64,000 bases of DNA from Euclidia mi (GCA_944739405.2 OX123199.2:3399898-3463897), one strand, 5' to 3'. Shown: positions 19,617 through 30,769, counted from the stretch's first letter. Notes: generated from the sequence alone by a model not told the origin. Program-made: numbers and translations.

Positions 19617-20264
19617 CCTAACTAAAGATCCTGAAGAGGTTGTTCCATCTTAACATGGTTTTTAAATCTCCCGTCAGTAAGATCTGTAACTGCTTTAGGC
19701 AGTTTGTTATAGAAACGTACACAATTACCTAGGAATGATTTATTACTTTTGGTTAGTCTAAATCTAGGTACTACCAATTTTTGTTTATTTCTGGTGTTGA
19801 TATTGTGAATATTGCTTAAAGTGTCAAACATTGAAAGATTCCTACGTACAAACATGATGTTTTCGTAAATGTATAAAGAGGGCATAGTAAGAATGTTAAT
19901 TTCTTTAAAGACTTCTCTGAGAGACTCTCGTGGACCCATATCATAAATAGCACGGACAGCTCTTTTCTGCAAAATAAATATTGAGTCACGATCGGCCGCC
20001 GCCCCCCATAGCAAGACCCCGTAAGACATTAAACTGTGAAAGTAAGCGAAATAAACAAGTCTAGCATTTACTGTGTGTTGGTTTACGTCTTTTCTATCAA
20101 TTTTAAATGTAAGAGAAGTATCATCTGCAAAAAGAATAATATTAGATATGGCCGACATCATGTAAGGAAGATCATTTATATAAACAAGGAACAGAAAAGG
20201 ACCCAAAATGGAACTCTGAGGAACACCCATCCTAACTAAAGATCCTGAAGAGGTTGTTCCATCT
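18749..20264. repeat. Tandem duplication inside ORF2, one copy deleted by 282 bp
   Basis: An 896 bp segment (about 18755-19650) is repeated at 19651-20264 with 282 bp missing. The duplication junctions share CCATCT (18749-18754, 19645-19650, 20259-20264). The deletion joins two CTAGCA words (19165-19170 and 19447-19452, giving 20061-20066). Aside from these, I saw one difference (G against A near 18915 and 19812) where I compared. The copies are almost identical, so the event is recent. Confidence 0.88.
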
Positions 20265-22158
20265 ATACCTACCCTTTGCCGTCTCTGAGAAAGATACGAG
20301 GTAACTAGTTCGAGAGAACGTCCACGAACACCGTAGTGTCTAAGTTTGCAAATGAGTGTATCATGATCAACGCAATCAAAAGCTTTGGAAAGATCGCAGA
20401 AGACGCCAATGGCATCTCGCGATTCTTCCCATGCTTCCAGGATGTTAGCAATTAATTTTGCACCTGCATCAACAGTCGACCTACCTCTCGTGAAACCGAA
20501 TTGCTGATCGTGTAAAACCTCGTTTCTATGAAAATGAGACATCATTTGGTCAAGCATGATTTTTTCGAAGACCTTACTCAAGGATGGTAGAACTGAAATC
20601 GGTCTGTAGTTTGAGGGATTCTGTTTATCACCTGTTTTAAAAACTGGAATAACTTTACTTTGCTTCATCAGATCAGGGAAGGTGCCTATATCTACACATT
20701 GATTGAATATATCTGCAAGAGCGGGCGCTATCTGGTCAATAACAGAACTAAGTACTTTTACAGAAATGCCCCATAAGTCTTCAGTATTCTTAATGTTTAA
20801 ATTTTTAAAAGCTTTCCGAATTGTATAGTCAGTGACGTATGTAAATTCAAAGCAAGAGATGTCTTTAACAAAATATTTTTTCAGAAGTGTTTCTGCCAAT
20901 GAAGATGACGAGTTTAGTGAGTGAGTCACTTCAATTGGAATGTTCACAAAAAAGCGTTCAAATGTGTCAGCAACCTCAACCTTGTCCGATATTAGCTTAC
21001 CTTCAGCCCTCAGAATAAAATCCGTATCTCGGTTCCTAGTTCGTCCCGTTTCTGTATTTATTATCTTCCACACGGCTTTTATCTTATTACTAGCTTTACT
21101 TATCTTGTTGCTTATTAATTTCGATTTCGCAACTTTACAAACCCTTTTAAAAACTTTTGAATAGTTTCTAACATGATTGTGAAATGAAGGATCGGATGTA
21201 AATGACCTTTTATAATATAAATTATATAAGGTATCCCTACTTATCCTTATGCCCCTTGTAGCCCATTCATTAAAACAGCACCTATCATTTAATTTAAAAT
21301 TCCTGATGGGACATGCTTTATTAAATTCTTTACATATCAGGCTAAACAACTTATTGTAATTTATGTTAGGATCTTTAGAAGTAAATTTAGTTACAGATAA
21401 ATGATCCTCTATCTTATCATGAAGCAATTTCATTTTATTTTTAGTAAGTGGCCTAGTTTTAATTGATTTCGTACTCTGAGACCCATTGTGAACTTTAAAA
21501 CTAGTTAGTTGACCCAAGTGGTCTGACTTAACACCACTTAATAAGGTAACGAGATTTGTGTCACGATTTGTAAAAATGTTATCTAAACATGTACTGCAAG
21601 TGGGGGTAATTCTAGTGGGTTGATTTATTAGATGACTTAAATTGAAAGAGCTAAATAATGCTAACAATTTGTGCTTATCAGGTGTATCAACTGAAATATC
21701 TACATTATAATCTCCACAGACAAAAACAAATTTATTACTCTTAAAAACTTTCCCCAAGACTTCTTCCAAGGCTGTAATAAAAGAAGAAAAATTGGACCCA
21801 GGTGGTCTGTACACGCATAATATAATATGATTTTCTATTTCTGCACATGCTACCTCACATAAGCGATCAATGGATAATAAGCTAATATCCTTTCTTTCCT
21901 TAAATTTTAGACTATTCCTACAGAGAATTATTGTTCCTCCTCCAACAGCTGAGAGACGATTGAACGCACTGGCAACTAAAAAATTACTTATACTAAACTG
22001 CATTCTGTCTGGCTTTAGCCATGTCTCGCAAAGACATAAGATGTCAATATGATACTTATCCACTAAAAGTTCAATGTCTAATATCTTGCTAGAAAAGCTA
22101 TTAATATTCTGATGATATAGTATAATGTCATGTAAATGCTTCTCTATTGTCGGTTCTA
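19622..22158 (-). pseudogene. CR1-like ORF2: endonuclease and reverse transcriptase
   Basis: The open frame starts just at the end of ORF1 (frame -1 to it) without an ATG. It has LYHQNINSF (about 22117), LCETWLKPD, the GGTIILC block, YRPPGSN, FVCGDYNVDIS (the endonuclease acidic/Asn motif), CLDNIFTN and KSDHLGQL (SDH motif). The reverse transcriptase follows: NPSNYRPISVLPSLSKVFEK, QQFGFTRGRSTVDAGA, DLSKAFDCVDHDTLICKL, GVPQSSILGP (the family usually has GVPQGS) and FADDTSLTF. A 94-codon in-frame deletion after HTVNA removes the segment that follows FADD. The frame then runs into the duplicated part and stops in EQPLQDL at 19622. The natural C-terminus is absent from this copy, so the enzyme is probably inactive here. 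Confidence 0.88.
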
Positions 22159-23676
22159 GAAGTTTAAAGAATTTGTCACAGCATTGTTAGAAAAACTAAG
22201 CAATACTGATTCGTCACTTAAACTAAGCTTTGTCATACTATCTATGACTGCATTAATATTATAAGCTAACAATATAGCAATATCATGTCTGTATTTTTTG
22301 GGAAGAAATGTAACTCCCCGACTTAACCTAAATCCACTAATAAACTTACGAGTATTAGTATCAAAGTATAATAATTTGTCACTATGACGACAAGTCAATG
22401 TGTGAATAATTGTATTACAGTTATATATATGTCTATTTTGATTTTCAGAAAAAGAGTCACTATATGGTAATGCACATAAAAATATTTTATAAATATTTAA
22501 TTTTAATAAGGTGTTAATACCATCCACAAAGTCCCTTTTCTGGAGACCGACACTATTTCCTATTAACAACACTACTATGGTTTTATTATTAATTAGAGAG
22601 CAGTTTGCAATTTTTTTAATTATCATATTATAGTTTAAATTTGAATAACAAATATTAGTGAAAGTAGTGCTTAAATTATTACTCAGGAAAGGAGCTAATC
22701 CTACACCTAATCTATCGCTAAATACTAATGTCTGGGTAGGTGTCATATCAGAGCTTTCATTAATCTGAACTACCTCAGGTAACGGTACAACAGGCTGAAG
22801 GTCAGTGCACCGATCTAGGTGAACACAATTACATGCAAAATTATTGGTAAGGGACTCATATCTTTCAGCATTGCATTTCACTAATTCCACCAGCTCAGTG
22901 GCCTCCTGTAAGCGCTCACTTAGTTGGTTTTGTGACATTTGATACCTAGCAAAAATGTCTGTAATAAAATTTTCCTTTTCTAGCAAACCATTTTCCAAGC
23001 ATTGTATATTTAAATCATAGATATTCTTGTTTTTCTCCATTTCGTCAGTATATAAGCTCAATTGTCTAATTAATCTATAGCGGTCCCTACGAAGGTTAAC
23101 ATTACTTTTGATTGAGTTATACAGTTTCAAGGCAGATTGGTACCTTTTAGTCATTTTTTTAATTTTAATATACTTCTTTAGTTTTCTCCTACTTAAAAAC
23201 AATGGACATTGCGTAATGGTATCATCACCAGTCAAGTCAATTGTTTGCCCTGGTTCACACATAGACTTGGACGAACAGCCTACCAACTCATCGTACAAGC
23301 ACTGGGTGTCATTATCCTGCTCCCTAGCTTTAGAGGACTCATATGTGCAGATAGTCTTGTGAGCCTCGCCTTATTCAATTTCAAGATTTACTATTCGCTG
23401 TAATGCCGACTCATGTGTGTTACTGCATTCTTGAAATGAGGCAACTACTTGTTGAAGTTGGTTGTGTCGATCCAATAAGTCCATGTGCTGGTTATGCAGG
23501 TCAGTCAACTGATTCTTGAGCGCGGTGTTCCTGTCTACAACTTTCTTCACTTCCACCTCGTTGTCATCCCATTCCTGTATCAGTTGGTTACAAAGAGTTT
23601 TTGTGGACTCCAGTTCTATCAGCGTTGCCCTAAGCTTGTCATCTATATTCTTAACAGCTGCTTTGCGAGTCAACAT
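22156..23676 (-). pseudogene. CR1-like ORF1 with coiled coil and esterase-like domain, one internal stop
   Basis: ATG at 23676 (MLTRKAAVKNID). The first 101 codons are heptad-rich (LRATLIELES, LTDLHNQHMDLLDRHNQLQQ). Codon 102 (23373-23371) is TAA. The frame then continues unbroken to TAG at 22158-22156, so the full ORF1 would have about 506 residues. After a lysine-rich basic block (about residues 160-180) and a second coil, residues 310-480 resemble the SGNH-esterase domain of CR1 ORF1 proteins: LVFSDRLGVG where the family has GDS, LLIGNSVGL near residue 370, and RGVTFLPKKYR near residue 454 where the family has DGVH. The usual Ser and His are not there, so an esterase would be inactive. In known CR1 elements ORF1 binds RNA or membranes. 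Reading TAA as a substitution is the simplest view. Confidence 0.75.
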
Positions 23677-23760
23677 CTTTAATAAGTGTTTAAATGACGT
23701 AAGTGACAGCAATGACAGTTCTTAAATGACGTTAGTGACATTTATTTTAGTTCAGCTATC

Positions 23761-25129
23761 AGCCGCAGAATGAGAGAACGGCAGTAGTTGTCGTATGTGA
23801 TAACTGATAATGTAGCTATCGACCACCAGGACTAATAGTGTCACTAGTAGTATGTTTTCAAATTGTAATATTTTCTTAACGTCTTCCAATATTCATTCCT
23901 GTATTAATTATATTATTTAACGTGTCTCAAACGTTTATTGGTTTAATATTAAGTCACTCACTGAACAATTATTGTCTAATATTGTTTGTTTACACTATTT
24001 ATGGCGTTTATTTCACTATTATCACTCAATCCTAAGGTGATTGTTATATGTTTGTTTACACTTGTTATTGTCTTGCACCAACAATATCACTTTGAGTTCA
24101 CAGTTTTGACAGTATTTCTATTCACTTTTGATAACTTAATTATCATTATTCACAAATAAATACAATATGAATCACAGAGGTAATGTAAACAAGGCAGGTG
24201 TTGCCAGTCCAAAAAAAGGTTGGAAAAAGTATAGGAGGAGAGGGACGAGGAAGTAGGAATAGGGATTGGAGCCCCGGTACTCTCACTCACCGAACGAAAC
24301 ACGACAGTATAAACTGTCCCACAGGTAGACACGACACAGGTTTCTTCTCATTACGAGAAAGATACATTAGAGTCCACTACACTGTTTAAATATGGATTAG
24401 AATGAACTCTCAAGCATGCAGCTTTTCTAAAGATGTCTCCTTCATTGTTACCTAAGAGATAATTAACAATTTAATACGCACTTGACTTCGAAAAGTCAGT
24501 GTTGTGCAGTGTGTTCATCCGTGACACCCTCAGCTTTTCAATCTGTTAATATCTTCAGTAAGCTATCGCTTAACCAAAATACTATAGTAAATATGGGCTC
24601 CTTCCTACTTTGACATGCTGCTCCGTCCATAGTTTCACTCCTACAATATTAAAAAGATCGGTTCCCATTATGTCTCAAGTGTATTCAGGTTTAGCAGCAG
24701 TGACGATTGAAAAGAACAAGTTTCAGACATTCGTGCAGTCCCGGTGAAAGTTAGACTGTCTTGGGACTCGCAACTATCTTCACCAGATGTATATTGAAAG
24801 AGTTCGAAAAATAAATAATCCACTTCTCTAATTAACAAAGCGGGCGTTAAAAAGAAAGAGACATGGTGGTGAGAAGTGGTAAGCACTACCGTACGGACAT
24901 GAACATTAAAGGCATCTCATGTTAAATTTACCAGTTGCCAGTAATACGTATGGCAGAAACATCTAAGCGCATATAGATACGTCGTAGTTGTCACAAGAGT
25001 AAAAGGAGTCGACATATTATAGAGTAGTATGGAGGAGAGATATGTGCTACCTACCTGGGCGTCGATATGCACGACAAACCGTAGCCTAATTATATATAGC
25101 TTTATCATTGGAAAGTTTTTGACGACGAT
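23761..25129. other. AT-rich region with weak repeat remnants
   Basis: Near 24200-24370 a purine-rich stretch and CACGACAGTATAAACTGTCC with CACGACACAGG resemble a common lepidopteran dispersed repeat in minus orientation. At about 24460-24520 AATACGCACTTGACTTCGAA is a diverged SINE body. The rest has no convincing frame. Confidence 0.4.
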
Positions 25130-25330
25130 TCCACAGGTCACCACTTGGATGGGTGATCGCGCGTGGCATTTACATCAGAGCGCTACCATGTTTCGGAGGG
25201 CATGTAAAGTTTTCGGTCCGGGTTCTAATCTGAGGTCAGGAATCTTTAGTCCATGTCGGAGGAATTAGGGCATTCCGAAAACTCCGACACTCGAGTTGGC
25301 CACACATTCACACGATACAGAAAGAACTGA
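25130..25330 (+). mobile_element. 5S rRNA-like SINE, degraded
   Basis: CCACTTGGATGGGTGATCGC closely resembles the conserved CTTGGATGGGTGACCGC element of 5S rRNA. It is followed by GTGGCATTTAC, GCGCTACCATG and TTCGGAGG. The same order (complemented) appears at 40318-40430, with more of the 5S-like part. This identifies a 5S-derived SINE-like family by its internal promoter region. Confidence 0.55.
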
Positions 25331-25423
25331 ATATTGCATCACAATCTGTTCAGTAGATTTTGTGTGAAAGGCCAACCAACATCTATACATGCTCACAAAG
25401 TTTTACATATAACATACAACATC

Positions 25424-25612
25424 TCACGCCTATATCCCCGAAGAGGTAGCCAGAGGTATATTGCTACACCCACTTTTCGCCAGATTTATTTTAGTCCCAC
25501 GTAATAGGGGGACCTCCGTGCTGCTTCTGAGAATTTCCTAACGGAAAAACCCAATAACACTTTTTTTAAACACCCACGCGCACATTTATGCCGCGAGACC
25601 AACGAGGCAGTA
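25424..25612 (-). mobile_element. SINE-A, internally deleted
   Basis: Contains the tail CCCCGAAGAGGTAGCC complement and the head complement TTTATGCCGCGAGACCAACG. The middle GGCGAGCC...GGGCACA part is deleted at 25508-25511 and the B-box region is replaced by a T run. Confidence 0.8.
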
Positions 25613-25639
25613 CATATAAAATAGTAGTTATTAAAATAA

Positions 25640-25881
25640 TTAATCGAATACCCTATCACGGCATTAATCTGCATCATAACAAAAGCCATTGGTGGTAAAA
25701 TTTCATCAAAATTTAATAAACTTTGCAGTAGAATAGCTATTGTTTCGGATCGGGATTGACCGTGTATTGTAGTCGCTAGCGCTTTAGGGCCGGTGCATAT
25801 AGCAAAGCGGAGAGCATTTTTCACTGTTAGGCTATTATCGACTATGCTCTTATTTAGAAACGGTCCAAAATGAATAATCAC
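25640..25881 (-). other. Open frame without recognised homology
   Basis: About 80 codons without a stop (FGPFLNKSIVDNSLTVKNAL, then KALATTIHGQSRSETIAILL) run into the SINE-A at 25612. No signal, motif or splice pattern is convincing, so coding is uncertain. Confidence 0.15.
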
Positions 25882-26115
25882 ATTGTAATTGTTTGTGTGT
25901 CCGCGCGTGTTTACAACACGCGTATTGTTTTGTCAAATTGTTTTGAGTATTATTAATATTTTGTATATATCGCAAAAAACAGCCGCTCCATGCGAAATTG
26001 AACTTAAATACTGATTTAAGGTTTTTATTAGAACGACTATGGTAAATTGCAATGTAAAGTTTAGTCTATTTGTGAAAATTGTTAAACTTTCGGTTAGACT
26101 ATGTATCTTTGGCAG

Positions 26116-26472
26116 GCCGCGATAGTCTAGTGGCGATACCAAAACACTGTCATGCAGTCGGGTTCGAGTCCACGGCGCGCACCTCTGATTTTTCGGAGTT
26201 TTGTTCCTATGAATTGTTAATTATCGCTTGCCCCGTGCCTCGGAGAGCACGTTAAGCCGTCGATACCAACTGCCATAAGGATTTTTGACAGTCGTTATAG
26301 GGAGACAGTTCCACTGACTAACCTGGCACTAGTCTAAACCAAGGTATATCGCTAGCCTTTCGGGTTGCGGAGGTCAGACAGACAGTCGCTCTGTAAAACT
26401 AATATTCAGCCAAATCCAGTTAGACTAGTAAGCGGACCCCTGGTTGAAATTGAGATAACGCTAGAAGGATGA
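26116..26472 (+). mobile_element. tRNA-headed SINE with GATGATG tail
   Basis: The head GGCCGCGATAGTCTAGTGGC with B-box GGGTTCGAGTCCACG is followed by the TTATCGCTTGC body element and GAGAGCACGTTAAGCCGTCG. The 3' part has GGTCAGACAGACAGTCGCTC and CCAGTTAGACTAG, ending AGGATGATG. The short GATGATG ending is like the SINE-C and RTE tails. Confidence 0.75.
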
Positions 26473-26742
26473 TGTTTATAAAAAACCAACGGTGTTTTGA
26501 TAACTATTTAAATACACTGTCCAACCGTTCACGTCTCCTTTCGGAAGAAAACTGTTTAATTAATTACCATAATGAATCAAGTAATTACAGTTTCGTTTCT
26601 CTCTGCCCTACGCTGCGCTGTATACAAGGAATTTATTTTATTTACCAAATAGAAATGAGACAAATGTACATTTTTATCGTAAATGCAGTTTGACTTGCTT
26701 TCAGTTGATTGCTACAAAATTATGCCATCGTTTATATAATGT
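26473..26742. other. No feature recognised
   Basis: AT-rich single-copy-looking sequence between a SINE and the truncated RTE element. Confidence 0.4.
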
Positions 26743-28027
26743 TCTGTTGAAGAACTATCGACCGATCTCGCGCTTGAGCCACGTTTATAAGCTGTTTTCC
26801 AGGGTCATCACGAACCGTCTCGCGCGTAGACTCGACGAGTTTCAGCCGCCCGAACAGGCCGGTTTTCGAGGCACCATAGACCACATCCACACAGTGCGGC
26901 AGATTATACAGAAGACAGAGGAGTATAATCAGCCCCTGTGCTTAGCGTTTGTGGACTAAGAGAAGGCCTTTGACTCCATCGAAACCTGGTCTGTTCTGGA
27001 GTCTTTGCAACGGTGCCAAATCGATTGGCGGTACGTCCAAGTGCAGAGAGGTCTGTATGACGCTGCGACCATGACCGTCCAAGTACAGAACCAGCAGTCT
27101 GAAGCTATCCACCTGCATCGAGGTGTGAGACAAGGGGATGTTATCTCCCCCATATTGTTCACAAATGCAATGGAGGATATGTTCAAGACGCTGCACTGGA
27201 AAGGACGCGGTATTAACATAAACGGCGAGTACCTCTCACACTTAAGATTTGCAGACGATATCGTTATCGTGGCTGAAACCGTGCAAGACTTGCATTATAT
27301 GCTGAGCAGCCTCGCTGATTCTTCTGCTCGCATTGGTCTCCGGATGAACTTGGATAAAACCAAAATAATGTTCAATGAACATGTCTCTCTGGAACCGATT
27401 ATCCTAAACGGGGTCCCTCTCGAAGTGGTTCAGGAGTACGTCTACCTTGGGCAAACCTTGCAGTTAGGTAGAAACAACTTCGAGAGGGAGGCTTGCAGAA
27501 GAATACAGCTTGGCTGGGCGGCATATAGGAAACTCTGTCGAGTCTTTTCGTCATCCCTACCGCAAAGCCTTAAGACAAAAGTCTTCAACGAGTGCGTCCT
27601 ACCCGTTATGACTTACGGTGCCGAGACGTGGACACTGACGGTGCGACTAGTCCACCAATTTAAGGTCGCTCAGCGAGCTATGGAGAGGGCTATGCTCGGA
27701 GTTTCTCTGAAGGATCGAATTCGTAATGAAGTGATCCGACAGAGAACCAAGGTAATCGACATAGCTCAGAGAATTAGCACGTTGAAGTGGCAGTGGGTTG
27801 ATCACATCTGTCGCAGAACCGATAATCGATGGAGTAGCCGTGTTCTAGAGTGGAAACCGCGCCTTGGCAAACGTAGTTTAGGACGCCCTCCAGCTAGGTG
27901 GAGTGACGATATACGCAAAGTGGCTGGCAGCGGCTGGACACGAAAAGCCGAAAATCGGGCTCAGTGGCGTGCCATTGGAGAGGCCTATATCCAGCAGTGG
28001 TCTACGGCAGGCTGATGATGATGATGA
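26743..28027 (+). mobile_element. RTE-type retrotransposon, 5'-truncated
   Basis: Starts inside the reverse transcriptase and ends in the short repeat GGCTGATGATGATGATG (28010-28027), the usual tail of lepidopteran RTE elements. Endonuclease and fingers are missing. It encodes the 26748-28015 pseudogene. Confidence 0.88.
26748..28015 (+). pseudogene. RTE reverse transcriptase, one in-frame stop
   Basis: A single frame from about 26748 to TGA at 28013-28015. Motifs in order: LKNYRPISRLSHVYKLFSRV, QAGFRGTIDHIHTVRQ, CLAFVD-stop-EKAFDSIE, GVRQGDVISPILFTNAMEDM, LRFADDIVIVAET (catalytic FADD), RMNLDKTKIM, YVYLGQTLQL, YGAETWTL and, at the C-terminus, GRPPARWSDDIRKVAGSGW. The TAA at 26957-26959 interrupts the FVDYEKAFDS motif where an aromatic or Lys codon normally stands. 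No other break is seen after it. The aspartates of both catalytic motifs are retained, so this is a recent insert killed by one substitution and the 5' truncation. Confidence 0.88.
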
Positions 28028-28226
28028 TTATATAATGTAGGTAACTTCATAATGTTAAAAAAATATTTTTTAAACTTGTAAGGTTGAGAAATATTTATAT
28101 AATAAACCTCTAATACCATATGATTGTTTCCATAATTGCTATTCATCGCTAGTTCGTAGCACTAGCATTTCATAAGTAGGTATACTTAAATATTCATTCA
28201 AAATTACTTAATTAAAATATTTGCTA
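28028..28226. other. No feature recognised
   Basis: AT-rich sequence after the RTE tail. Confidence 0.4.
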
Positions 28227-29500
28227 CCTTTAGGGTTCAGCGGTAAACTACAAGGAACCCTTAGGTCGCTCTCACATTGGGCGTCAGCGTCAACGCAGCG
28301 GCACCTCGGCGTCGACTTTGAGAACGCTTTCGTCTTTTGAAGAACGCTCAGCGACGTAGACGTGGCGGCACCGACCTTTACGCGGAAACGCGCACTTTAG
28401 AACAGCTGTAGTTTGCCATGACTATACATTGTAACCACACGGACGAAACTGTACGATTATTTTTTGAAAATTATTTATATGAGTAGCTCACATAGACCTA
28501 AATGGGAAATGTTTTTTATACAACATTGTATAGGGTATCCTTTGAAAGGTATTTCAAAAACAGAACGGCTTTACTTGAATCGTTTTATTATGAGTAAAAA
28601 CCACCAATTGTAAAGTTTCCCCTTCCCTCTATCTTCTAAACCGTAGTTATGAGTAAACTATGCGAAATAGTGACGTAATACAGACCTGTTTGCGCTGGCT
28701 GTCTAGGTAGGTACCAGAGCAGTATCAGTTATCCTGATACCAAGTAGTAACGTAGTAATGTACCTAACTATGTTTCGGTTTAAATGGTATTATAACTAAC
28801 GAAATTACTCGATATTACAAGACTTAGATAACACCTTACGTCTCAAGATAGGAAGCCGTTTCAGTATAGTAAACTTTCAATGAAACGTATAACGGCTAGT
28901 TAGACTTACTTATTAAGGGGGCTACAAGAGCTAAACGCGAGTTTTATAATACTTTAAATTATATGATTCAATGCAGTTAACACAATCAGAAAAATATATG
29001 ATTTTCTTCGGGATATAATCTAGTTAAGTAATGTGTTGAAAACATAATGCAACTAACCTGAATCGTTAGAAAAAATCACAAAGATACCTCTAAAAAAATA
29101 TTTTAACGAATAAATACCATATTAAAATACATACAATCATTCTGATTTTTTGACAAATTATTCAACAAGCAACATACTATCGAAACACTGTTCATTTTTT
29201 TAATCCAATCAATACATTTTCTGTAATTAATTTATGTTATGGTTTGTAAAAAGTTCTGAACGTCCCGTCGTCGTCGCGCTTCTCTTTCTTATGTATACAA
29301 TCCGACAGTGACAGCAACAGCTCAACTCAATAGGTGTTGTAAGCGCCTTAACGAGTAACAGACAATTAACTAAAACTTCCAGTTGTGAACGATAAATTAA
29401 TGTTGTGCTCGAGTCCTTCTATCTATCGGTCACTGGGTAAGGGATGCTACGGAACCCTACGTAGTGTGCGGCGCGACACGTACTGGGCCGGTTATTATCA
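28227..29500. mobile_element. GGTTCCG-type repeat element, diverged
   Basis: Begins TTTAGGGTTC at about 28230 and ends GCTACGGAACCCTACGTAGT then GCGCGAC at about 29435-29470, the same ends as the elements at 40822, 41647 and 47597. Between are AT-rich spacer and a GC-rich block (28260-28400) with CTCACATTGGGCGTC. No transposase. Confidence 0.45.
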
Positions 29501-29586
29501 CAGGTTATTATTATGCTTTTAATTTCCGTGCGGTGACGGCTTTATTTTATAGTGCCACATTCCGTAAGTATCGTCAGAGTGACTAA

Positions 29587-29727
29587 AGTGCGGTTTCAAT
29601 ATTCGATCTATATATACATGGATTTTGAGATTCGAGATTCGTGTTTGACATATTTTGTATGGAGTTTATATCAAAAACGAATCTAAAATCTCAAAAAATG
29701 GATAGATCGAATATTGAATTCCGCAGT
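29587..29727. mobile_element. Short foldback MITE
   Basis: Inverted ends: GTGCGGTTTCAATATTCGAT at 29588 and its complement ATCGAATATTGAATTCCGCA at 29707. The arms continue inward with TTTTGAGATT and AATCTCAAAA-type pairs. Related words (CATATTTTGTATGGAGCTTA) appear at 37105-37125. Confidence 0.65.
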
Positions 29728-29789
29728 AAGTGAATACACGAAGCACAAATAGTATCTTTGCAAAGAGACGGCACACGATATCAAACCTT

Positions 29790-29935
29790 ATACTAACCTG
29801 TCTGGCCAGCACAGTAGGCCAAATCCTATTCTATCATGAAGCAAATTAGGATAAAAAAACTGGCGAAAAGTGGGCGTTTAATATGCCTCTACCTACCCCT
29901 TTGGGGAAACAGGCGTGAGTCATGTAAATTAGCCA
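29790..29935 (+). mobile_element. SINE-D and SINE-A tail fragments
   Basis: ACTAACCTGTCTGGCCAGCA and GTAGGCC resemble SINE-D. GCCTCTACCTACCCCTTTGG and GGAAACAGGCGTGAGTC are the SINE-A tail. Two truncated SINEs are joined here. Confidence 0.5.
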
Positions 29936-30206
29936 ATGGCAGCGATAGCCTAGTGCAGAGACCGACAGACTGCTACGCAGAGGGTCCGAGTTCGAATCCA
30001 CGGCGCGCACCAATGACTTTTCGAAGTTATGTGCGTATTGAAAACATCGTGAGGAAACCTGATGTCCTTATTGTTCTCGAAAGACATGTGAAGTCTGCCA
30101 ACCCGCACTAGGCCAGCGTGGTGGACTATGGCCTTAATCTTCTCATAGTGAGAAGAGGCCCGTCCCAGCAGTGGGACAGTTTATATACAGGGCTGATGAT
30201 GATGAA
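29936..30206 (+). mobile_element. SINE-C, full length
   Basis: tRNA-like head GGCAGCGATAGCCTAGTGCA, B-box CCGAGTTCGAATCCACGG, then TGACTTTTCGAAGTTATGTG, GTGAAGTCTGCCAACCCGC, GAGAAGAGGCCCGT and the tail GGGCTGATGATGATGA. The tail matches the RTE element ending at 28027. Confidence 0.85.
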
Positions 30207-30465
30207 AATTAGCAATGGCTTATATCCGACAGTGAAATGCAAAAGGCTGTTTAATGCCCCAATTTGTTCATAATTACAATATAATAATCCGTAACACATT
30301 CATTGTATTCGCAAATTCAGTGAAAACCAATAACGAAAAGGCTTTCAGTCATTTCGATCGCTCAACATTTAATTATCATCTTAATCCGACCAACCGCTAA
30401 CAGTACTCGCCGTTAATAATTCGTGAAATATTTAAAGCGGCTTATTTTACAGGTAATATTATTTC
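30207..30465. other. No feature recognised
   Basis: AT-rich spacer between two SINEs. Confidence 0.4.
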
Positions 30466-30735
30466 TGACTGGTCTCGCGGCATAAATGTGCGCATGGGAT
30501 TGGGAGGTCTCGGGTTCGATTCCCGGGTCGGGCAAAGTGTTATTGGGTTTTTCCGTTAGGAAATTCTCAGTATCAGCACGGAGTCTGGTAATGTGCCCGG
30601 TACGGCAATAGGCTCGCCCCCTATTACGTGGGACCTAAAAATCATGGTGAAATGTGGGTGTAATATTACACTTCTGCCTACCCCTTCGGAGATACAGGCT
30701 TGAGTCTATATAAAAAGAATAAAAAAAATTTATTT
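30466..30735 (+). mobile_element. SINE-A, full length, plus strand
   Basis: Head GACTGGTCTCGCGGCATAAA, B-box GGTTCGATTCCCGGGTC, then GTGTTATTGGGTTTTTCCGT, GTAATGTGCCCGG, GGCTCGCCCCCTATTACGTG, the tail CTACCCCTTCGGAGATACAG and an A-rich end. Best reference copy of the family in this window. Confidence 0.88.
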
Positions 30736-30769
30736 CATATTTATTCCAAATAATATATGAATTTAATAA

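Larger units (their letters stand above)
18140..23760 (-). mobile_element. CR1-like non-LTR retrotransposon, nearly complete
   Basis: In transcription order on the minus strand: ORF1 (23676-22156), ORF2 with endonuclease and reverse transcriptase (22158-19622, with its natural C-terminus only in the next copy, 19616-18684) and a 3' UTR of about 500 bases. It ends in a TTTGAATTTGAA-type tail at 18140-18165. Coiled-coil ORF1 with an esterase-like C-terminus, an AP-type endonuclease and a short-repeat tail instead of poly(A) fit the CR1 group. Damage is limited to one stop in ORF1 and an internal duplication plus deletion in ORF2, so it inserted recently. The 5' boundary is approximate. Confidence 0.85.

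Noticed and set aside
25486..25881. 131-residue frame as a gene
   Set aside because: The C-terminal third is SINE-A; the rest is unrecognised and without splice or start evidence.
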